Source: Faecimorpha sp963627615 (lineage in GTDB: Bacteria; Bacillota; Clostridia; Lachnospirales; Bianqueaceae). From it: a DNA stretch of 37,766 bases. The stretch is taken from positions 1-37,766 of the forward strand of contig CAVGBV010000009.1 in the NCBI GenBank assembly GCA_963627615.1, written 5' to 3'. The notes under the pieces are model-generated. The model did no database searches, had not been told where the DNA came from, and saw only the letters and a list, made by a program, of their open reading frames with translations. Positions 32,835 through 37,766 of the stretch are shown in pieces (position 1 is the first letter of the stretch; every line of letters starts with the position of its first letter). The position numbers and the translations under genes are program-made.

Positions 32835-33154
32835 ATGCACCGAATCTTCAGCAAAGATCAGGTATTGACGATACCAAATCTATTGAACGTCATACGTTTG
32901 GTGCTGATCCCGCTATTCGTATGGTTATACGTTGGAAAGCAGGCATATTCCGCTGCAGTGATCGTTATTTTGATCTCCGGAGCGACCGATATTATCGACG
33001 GAGCCATCGCCCGCAGATTTCACATGGTGTCCGACCTTGGAAAAATCCTGGATCCCGTAGCCGACAAACTGACCCAGGCCGCGGTAATCCTCTGTCTGGC
33101 GGTGAAATACCGCTGTATGCGCGGTTTTATCTGAAGCTCTTCCATACGGACTGA
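32835..33154 (+). pseudogene. CDP-alcohol phosphatidyltransferase, truncated by internal deletion
   Basis: From the ATG at 32835 (behind AGGAG) the frame gives the N-terminal half of a PgsA-like enzyme: IPNLLNVIRLVLIPLFVWLYV. The full catalytic signature follows, spaced DG-x2-AR-x8-G-x3-D-x3-D (DGAIARRFHMVSDLGKILDPVADK). Similarity ends at AVKYR, and the frame stops at 33134 after 99 residues; the family usually has 170-210. A second frame ends PLYARFYLKLFHTD at 33154, a plausible original C-terminus. About 80-100 residues (several membrane spans) appear to be lost. It would have joined a CDP-activated lipid to an alcohol such as glycerol phosphate. Confidence 0.8.
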
Positions 33155-33179
33155 AACAACCGATCTGAGGAGGCATACA

Positions 33180-33908
33180 ATGATTGTCGTATATATACTG
33201 CTCGGGATCCTCGCTGTTTTTCTGCTATACATTTGCTTTCTCGGCATCTGCAGTCTATTCGTCGATCCCAAGAAAGAATATATGAAAAACAGCCGGTTTT
33301 ACCGTGTCCTGCTTAACAGCGCTTCCGCCGCGGCGTTAAAAGTACTGCGAATTCGGGTACATACGAGCGGCCTTGAAAAGATCCCGCAAAACCAAAAGCT
33401 TCTGTTTGTCGGGAACCATCGCTCCAATTTTGACCCGATCATCCAATGGCTCGTGCTGAAACAATGGGACATTGCCTTTCTCTCAAAAGCAGAAAATTTC
33501 GAGATTCCATTTTTCGGACGTTTCATTCGGAAATGCTGCTTTTTAGCCATTGATCGGGAAGATCCCAGAAAAGCATTGGCTACGATCCATAAGGCCACCG
33601 ACCTGCTTCAAAGCGGCGAAGTATCCATTGGAGTATATCCAGAAGGTACTCGGAGCAAAACCGGTGAATTACTCCCCTTCCATGACGGTGTTTTCCGCAT
33701 TGCGAAAAAGGCGGGCACGCCCATTGTGGTCATGTCCATCCAGGGCACTGAACAGATTCACAAAAATGTTCTCCGTCGGCGTTCCGATATATATCTGGAC
33801 ATCGTGCAGGTGATTCCCGCAGATGAAGTAAAAAGCGGCACAACGCATACGCTTGGTGAAGCGGTACGAGTGTCGCTGCTGAAAAGCCTTGATAAGGGCG
33901 CAAACTAA
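33180..33908 (+). CDS. plsC: 1-acyl-sn-glycerol-3-phosphate acyltransferase (PlsC)
   Basis: This 242-residue membrane-anchored acyltransferase has an N-terminal hydrophobic span (about residues 2-28). The catalytic HX4D is NHRSNFD (His80, Asp85), and the phosphate-binding motif is YPEGTRSKTGELLPFHDGVF (residues 153-172). It acylates lysophosphatidic acid to phosphatidic acid, the same product as the DAG kinase-like enzyme two genes upstream. GAGGAGG precedes the ATG at 33180. It is the last gene of the TetR-controlled lipid operon and ends nine bases before the convergent symporter gene. Confidence 0.93.
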   Translation: MIVVYILLGILAVFLLYICFLGICSLFVDPKKEYMKNSRFYRVLLNSASAAALKVLRIRVHTSGLEKIPQNQKLLFVGNHRSNFDPIIQWLVLKQWDIAFLSKAENFEIPFFGRFIRKCCFLAIDREDPRKALATIHKATDLLQSGEVSIGVYPEGTRSKTGELLPFHDGVFRIAKKAGTPIVVMSIQGTEQIHKNVLRRRSDIYLDIVQVIPADEVKSGTTHTLGEAVRVSLLKSLDKGAN

Positions 33909-33916
33909 TGCGGCAG

Positions 33917-35320
33917 TTATCCCATAATTTTAGCCAGAACACCAGTTGACTGCAAAAAGAGAATCAGCATCATAATCGGCGCAATGTACCGGATCATAAT
34001 CCGGTACATTCTTTTTCTGCGGAACTTTTCTCCGTTCCGCTCCACCTCTTCAATCACATACTCCGGTTTCATCACCCATCCGATAAAGATCGTGGAAATC
34101 AGTGCGATCAGCGGCATCATCACGCTATTGCTGATATAATCCATGATGTCCAGCAATTGTCCGACGGAACCGTTAGGCAGCTTGACCTCAAAATAAAATA
34201 CGCTGTAGCCCAGGGCAATACATGCGGACGCCGCCAGATATATGGCGGATAAGATCAGAACCGTCTTTTTACGTTCCATATGAAAGATTTCCATGCAATT
34301 GGCCACAATGGATTCCAACACGGAGATACAGGAGGTTAATGTCGCGAAGATCGCAGACACAAAGAACAGGACTCCCACAAGGACTCCCGCTTTTCCCATG
34401 GCCGAAAACACCTTGGGCAGGGAAATAAACATAAGGCTCGGTCCGGCACTCATTCCTTCCGTGCCGGAAAAGACAAAAACAGCCGGAATGATCATCGCCC
34501 CCGCAATCAAAGCGACACCCGTATCGAAAATCTCGATTTGATTGACGGATTTACCAAGGTTCACCTGCGGCTTCACATAGGAACCATAAGTGATCATAAT
34601 CCCCATGGAAACACTCAATGAGAAGAAGAGCTGACTCATCGCGTCCAACAGGATTTCCAAAAATCGCTGCAAAGTCACCCCTTCAAAATTCGGCGTCAGA
34701 TAATAGACCAGCCCTTCCCATCCGGTCCTCGTCTGTCCCAGCGCATCCGTATTCTCCAAAGTCAGAGAATAGACCATAATCACAATGACCAGAACCAACA
34801 GTATGGGCATCATAAATTTTGAGACCCGTTCGATCCCGCCCTGGACTCCCTTGTAGACTATAACAGCGGTTACCGCCATAAAGGCAAGCGCATACAGTAC
34901 CGGTGAATCCGGCGATGTGATAAAACTCATGAAGTAATGATCCGCCGCTGCTTCCTGTGCCCCGCCTGTCAGATACAAAACGGCATACTTCGTGATCCAG
35001 CCTCCGATAACCGCATAGTAGGTCATAATGATAACCGGAACGAGAAACGTCAGTATCCCCAGAAATCTAAACCGAGGCTTCATCTGAGAATAGGCGCCAA
35101 TCGCGCTTTTTCTGGTGCGGCGGCCGATCGCGATATCGGAAGTAAGCAGCGTAAATCCGAAGGTAAGTACAAGCAAGAGATAAATTATCAAAAATAAACC
35201 GCCGCCATCTTTGGCAGCAAGGTACGGAAACCTCCACAGATTACCGACTCCGACAGCACTCCCGGCCGCAGCAAGGACAAAACCAAGCTGCCCGGAAAAA
35301 TGGTTTGCTTTTTTCTCCAT
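33917..35320 (-). CDS. Sodium-dependent transporter of the SNF (NSS) family
   Basis: The 467-residue protein is a bacterial neurotransmitter:sodium symporter homologue. The N-terminal GQLGFVLAAAGSAVGVGNLWRFPYLAAKDGGGLFLIIYLL forms the sodium and substrate site of the first span. About 11-12 spans follow, and FFSLSVSMGIMITYGSYV belongs to the sixth. Bacterial relatives (LeuT, MhsT, TnaT) take up hydrophobic or aromatic amino acids. The start at 35320 is preceded by GGAGGATG; an in-frame ATG three codons upstream is possible. It is divergent from a LysR regulator, its probable controller. Confidence 0.93.
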   Translation of the reverse strand: MEKKANHFSGQLGFVLAAAGSAVGVGNLWRFPYLAAKDGGGLFLIIYLLLVLTFGFTLLTSDIAIGRRTRKSAIGAYSQMKPRFRFLGILTFLVPVIIMTYYAVIGGWITKYAVLYLTGGAQEAAADHYFMSFITSPDSPVLYALAFMAVTAVIVYKGVQGGIERVSKFMMPILLVLVIVIMVYSLTLENTDALGQTRTGWEGLVYYLTPNFEGVTLQRFLEILLDAMSQLFFSLSVSMGIMITYGSYVKPQVNLGKSVNQIEIFDTGVALIAGAMIIPAVFVFSGTEGMSAGPSLMFISLPKVFSAMGKAGVLVGVLFFVSAIFATLTSCISVLESIVANCMEIFHMERKKTVLILSAIYLAASACIALGYSVFYFEVKLPNGSVGQLLDIMDYISNSVMMPLIALISTIFIGWVMKPEYVIEEVERNGEKFRRKRMYRIMIRYIAPIMMLILFLQSTGVLAKIMG

Positions 35321-35443
35321 AACAGGCATCCTCCATACAAAACAACTTGCAAAAATTGTATCATGGAGTATAATATAATTCAAGATAATGTTTTTACTAT
35401 GATATATTAGTTTTTTTAATATTATTATGAATGGAGGCTTATT
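35321..35443. promoter_or_regulatory. AT-rich divergent promoter region, symporter/LysR
   Basis: This 123-bp region between two divergent genes is strongly AT-rich. It contains TATAATATAATTCAAGATAA and several TTATTA stretches that could serve as promoters or LysR sites. I could not single out one clear -35/-10 pair. Confidence 0.4.
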
Positions 35444-36322
35444 ATGCGGGAATTTCAGGACAAATATGAGATTTTCTTAAAGATCTGCGAGTTGGGAAGC
35501 TTCTCCAAAGTGGCTGAATCATTAAATTATACTCAGTCCGCCATCAGTCAGATGGTGGCCGGACTGGAAGGAGAACTCGGCGTAAAGCTCTTTGCGCGGA
35601 TGAAAAAGGGTGTCGTTCTGACAGATAACGGACGCCAACTGCTTCCGTATATCCGTAAAATGGTCAATCAAAGGGATAAACTCCGGCAGGCCGCCTTTAA
35701 TATTAATAACAAAATCGAAGGAAAGCTGCGGATCGGTTCCTTTTCCAGTGTGACCGCCCTTTGGATGCCCAAGGTGATCCGCTTTTTTAAAGAACAATAT
35801 CCCAAAGTCGAAGTTCAGATTCTGGATGGAAATTATGATGAAATCCGTGATTGGATTGTTCACGGACAGGTAGACTGCGGTTTTTTGTCTTCCATTATCG
35901 CGGACGACCTGAGATTCGTTCCGCTCTATAAAGATCCGCTCTGCGTTGTTCTGCCCAAGGGCCATCCTCTATCCTCCAAGGACTCGATCTCGCCGGATGA
36001 GTTGCTGCAATACCCCTTTATTATAGAGACGCCGGGATGCGATAACGATATTGTGCACCTGTTAAATACCTGTGCCCAAAAGCCCAGAATCTCGTATAGT
36101 TTTCGTGATGATTCTCTGATTATGGCTTTTGTAGAAAAAGGCCTTGGTGTAACCATTTCACAGAAGCTTGTAATCCAGGCGTTTCCCAGCAGCGGAATTG
36201 ACGTCAGATCCCTGTCTCCGGCATATTTTCGGACGATTGGTCTGGCATTTCCGCAGTCCACAAATTCGGTCGTCTTTAAGATTTTCCTGGATTACCTGAA
36301 GGCACACTTTTTCGATATATAA
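35444..36322 (+). CDS. LysR-family transcriptional regulator
   Basis: The 292-residue LysR protein begins with the winged HTH (IFLKICELGSFSKVAESLNYTQSAISQMVAGLEGELGVKLFAR). The ligand-binding domain starts near residue 92 (GKLRIGSFSSVTALWMPKVIRFF). Its closest style is that of CysL/YwfK-like Firmicute regulators. TGGAGG precedes the ATG. It is divergent from the SNF-type amino acid symporter, the classical LysR arrangement, so autoregulation and control of the symporter are expected. The co-inducer may be the transported amino acid. Confidence 0.93.
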   Translation: MREFQDKYEIFLKICELGSFSKVAESLNYTQSAISQMVAGLEGELGVKLFARMKKGVVLTDNGRQLLPYIRKMVNQRDKLRQAAFNINNKIEGKLRIGSFSSVTALWMPKVIRFFKEQYPKVEVQILDGNYDEIRDWIVHGQVDCGFLSSIIADDLRFVPLYKDPLCVVLPKGHPLSSKDSISPDELLQYPFIIETPGCDNDIVHLLNTCAQKPRISYSFRDDSLIMAFVEKGLGVTISQKLVIQAFPSSGIDVRSLSPAYFRTIGLAFPQSTNSVVFKIFLDYLKAHFFDI

Positions 36323-36349
36323 AGCGTTTGTTATTAATAAAACCCTGGT

Positions 36350-36613
36350 TCAGTTTGTATTTTCCTTTAAGGTTATAAGGATTCCCAATATCTCCTCCGA
36401 GTAGGAAATACTTAAATAGGCATCCTCACTCTCAAGCATTGTTCCAACCGATACATCGTTGGCATCGGAATGTATTGCAGAATATCCATTCGCCTTCAGC
36501 TCTTTTACATATTGATCGGACTCTTCTGAAGAAATATCCTTGATAAAGACCGCGTATCTGCCGGAATCCGTATAATCAAGTACATAATCGACTGTACCGT
36601 TTTGCAATTCCAT
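36350..36613 (-). CDS. Hypothetical small protein, possibly N-terminally truncated
   Basis: I do not recognise a named family in this 87-residue acidic protein. A pattern of aromatic-rich strands and a helix (SDQYVKELKANGYSA, EDAYLSISYSEEILGILITLK) resembles the C-terminal domain of small Clostridial lipoproteins, but no signal peptide or lipobox is present. The ATG at 36613 lacks a ribosome site. The frame is open ten codons further upstream without another start codon. It may therefore be the tail of a longer gene cut by deletion. It lies 41 bp after the methyltransferase on the same strand. Confidence 0.5.
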   Translation of the reverse strand: MELQNGTVDYVLDYTDSGRYAVFIKDISSEESDQYVKELKANGYSAIHSDANDVSVGTMLESEDAYLSISYSEEILGILITLKENTN

Positions 36614-36654
36614 TATTGAATAAACGTCAATCAGTTTTACAGTTTATTGTATCT

Positions 36655-37434
36655 TCATTCTTCCCGATCCTCTTTATTTTTTACACCAATGAGTAATAAC
36701 CATCTATGATCAAACATGATTTTATTTTCTTGAAGATACGGTGAAAATCCGGTAGAACACCCTCCGTATATATCATTTTTCATCAAGGCAATGATCTTCT
36801 CCCGAACCTCCTTCGGAGTAGCCGTCAGCTCCATCCAGCTGTCAAGATTGACCGGCACCAACGTCGATTCCTCGCATTGCAGTACAAAGTCTTTCTGAAA
36901 CATCTTTTCAAATTCTTCTCTGCTAAGGATCCTTGTGTGTGACGGATCGCGCATCTTTTCGATTTCGTCATTGGCCACCCGTAAAGGCTCTTTCACTGCC
37001 TCCATATCCCAGATCACCAGTTTCCCGCCTGTTTTCAGGACTCTCTGCATTCCCCGGAAGGGTATCTCAGGCTCCGCAAAATGGTGAAACGACAGTCTTG
37101 TTATTACTAGATCAAAGGCCTCCGCCTCGTATGGGAGTTTTTCCGCATTGCCGAGCTGAAAATAAATATTATCTATCTGATTTTCTTTCGCGAGTCTTTT
37201 CCCTTCTGACAGCATTTCCTCCGTCAGATCCAGACATGTGATGTCTTTTACAAAAGGCGCCAACGCCCTCCCGCAAATACAAGTTCCAGCCGCTACTTCT
37301 AACGCGTGTTCTTCTCCTGTCGCGGCAACTTTCTGAATCAGATAGTCTGTATACTCTGTCTTGGACATATGGTATGCCGTAAATTTCCCCGCCTGTTTTT
37401 TAAATGACTGCCTCACTGTATCATTATGACTCAT
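36655..37434 (-). CDS. Class I SAM-dependent methyltransferase (UbiE/YcgJ type)
   Basis: The 259-residue protein has methyltransferase motif I as ALEVAAGTCICGRALAPFV, the acidic strand end ITCLDLTEEMLSEGK and the segment GNAEKLPYEAEAFDLVITRLSFHHF. RVLKTGGKLVIWDM is the post-core strand. Motif I normally reads D/E-x-G-x-G-x-G; here the second and third Gly are Thr and Cys, a mild deviation. The substrate is unknown. The start at 37434 (MSHNDTVRQSFKKQA) is preceded by AGGGGG. It lies directly behind ogt and is probably cotranscribed. Confidence 0.88.
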   Translation of the reverse strand: MSHNDTVRQSFKKQAGKFTAYHMSKTEYTDYLIQKVAATGEEHALEVAAGTCICGRALAPFVKDITCLDLTEEMLSEGKRLAKENQIDNIYFQLGNAEKLPYEAEAFDLVITRLSFHHFAEPEIPFRGMQRVLKTGGKLVIWDMEAVKEPLRVANDEIEKMRDPSHTRILSREEFEKMFQKDFVLQCEESTLVPVNLDSWMELTATPKEVREKIIALMKNDIYGGCSTGFSPYLQENKIMFDHRWLLLIGVKNKEDREE

Positions 37435-37450
37435 TGTTCTCAACCCCCTT

Positions 37451-37766
37451 TTAAAGTGCGGTTCCCCTTTTGGGAACAAATAAATGCCTCATATCCGCAT
37501 GTTCCAACTGTAATAACGAGAGCTTTTTCTCAATCCCTGCCGCATATCCGGTCAAGCTTCCGTTGGTCCCCACTACACGGTGACAGGGAATGATAATGGA
37601 AATTTCATTATGCCCTACAGCTCCGCCTACCGCCTGCGCCGACATATGGGAAGTATTTTTCAGTTCAGCCATTCTGTGGGCAATTTCTCCGTACGTGATC
37701 GTCTGCCCATAGGGAATCTGTAATAAAATCTGCCACACTGCCTGTCTGAATGTTGAACCAGTGGGA
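37451..37766 (-). CDS. ogt: Methylated-DNA-protein-cysteine methyltransferase, 5' end outside window
   Basis: The visible 104 residues start TGSTFRQAVWQILLQIPYGQTITYGEIA and contain AVGGAVGHNEISIIIPCHRVVGTNGSLTGYAAGIEKKLSLL. PCHRV holds the acceptor cysteine, and the HTH and Asn hinge are present. The enzyme repairs O6-methylguanine by moving the methyl group irreversibly to its own Cys. The remaining N-terminal part (about 60-70 residues) is beyond the window end. It heads a run with the methyltransferase and the small protein downstream. Confidence 0.95.
   Translation of the reverse strand, partial: PTGSTFRQAVWQILLQIPYGQTITYGEIAHRMAELKNTSHMSAQAVGGAVGHNEISIIIPCHRVVGTNGSLTGYAAGIEKKLSLLQLEHADMRHLFVPKRGTAL

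Noticed and set aside
1..37766. CRISPR array, prophage or insertion sequence
   Set aside because: No regularly spaced repeats, transposase, integrase or phage structural genes were found on either strand.

Overview
The window (37.8 kb, about half G+C) looks like chromosomal DNA from a Gram-positive anaerobe of the class Clostridia. Most likely it is from the Lachnospiraceae or a neighbouring gut family. The reasons are a T-box leader, strong AGGAGG-type ribosome sites, TTGACA/TATAAT promoters, DUF3795, a SipW-type signal peptidase remnant, CsoR, a MptS-type ECF transporter locus and oleate hydratase. It is a draft scaffold with three N blocks (902-911, 25224-25233, 29427-29480). No rRNA, tRNA, CRISPR array, transposase or integrase was seen.

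Layout. 1-1970, minus strand: two GNAT acetyltransferases, then a decayed XRE-DinD unit whose downstream neighbour looks like the first nine codons of a type III restriction-modification Mod gene. 1980-4280: a CstA-family carrier behind a complete T-box leader. 4360-7680: an MFS carrier and a TetR-type regulator, divergent from an ACMSD-like amidohydrolase plus a small unknown protein, around a 46-bp nested palindrome. 7680-9700: a redox cluster (broken SDR, broken aldo/keto reductase, two flavodoxin-fold proteins). 9740-13350: a five-gene regulatory-looking operon (GNAT, WYL, NUDIX, ACT, LysR). 13350-15900: CsoR, a metal P-type ATPase and a coupled small membrane protein, with matching operator-like palindromes. 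15950-18850: a methyltransferase joined to a SipW fragment, then oleate hydratase. 18950-20100: a flavin reductase and a DUF3795 protein. 20130-27150: an AraC-controlled importer locus (ECF S/T, double-ATPase EcfA, two YbtPQ/IrtAB-like ABC half-transporters). 27260-29410: zinc phospholipase C-like protein and a UMF1/Atg22-type MFS. 29430-31150: an OmpR/EnvZ-type two-component system with the kinase end in a gap. 31160-33910: a TetR regulator facing a phospholipid operon (DAG kinase family, CDP-alcohol phosphatidyltransferase, PlsC). 33910-36320: an SNF-type sodium symporter and a divergent LysR. 36350-37766: a small protein, a methyltransferase and the 3' part of ogt.

The strongest unexpected signal is how many genes keep both ends but lack their middles. 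These are the XRE regulator, the SDR, the aldo/keto reductase, SipW/methyltransferase, the ECF S-T pair, the phosphatidyltransferase and the Mod vestige. Several joins sit on 6-11 bp of shared sequence, and one N block is flanked by an 8-bp overlap that restores a perfect protein when collapsed. This pattern could be real microhomology deletion or false contig joining. It should be settled before calling any of these genes lost or fused. The most interesting biology is T-box control of CstA, the nested palindrome, the S-T fusion within the metallophore-type importer, and the phospholipid operon under a TetR operator.
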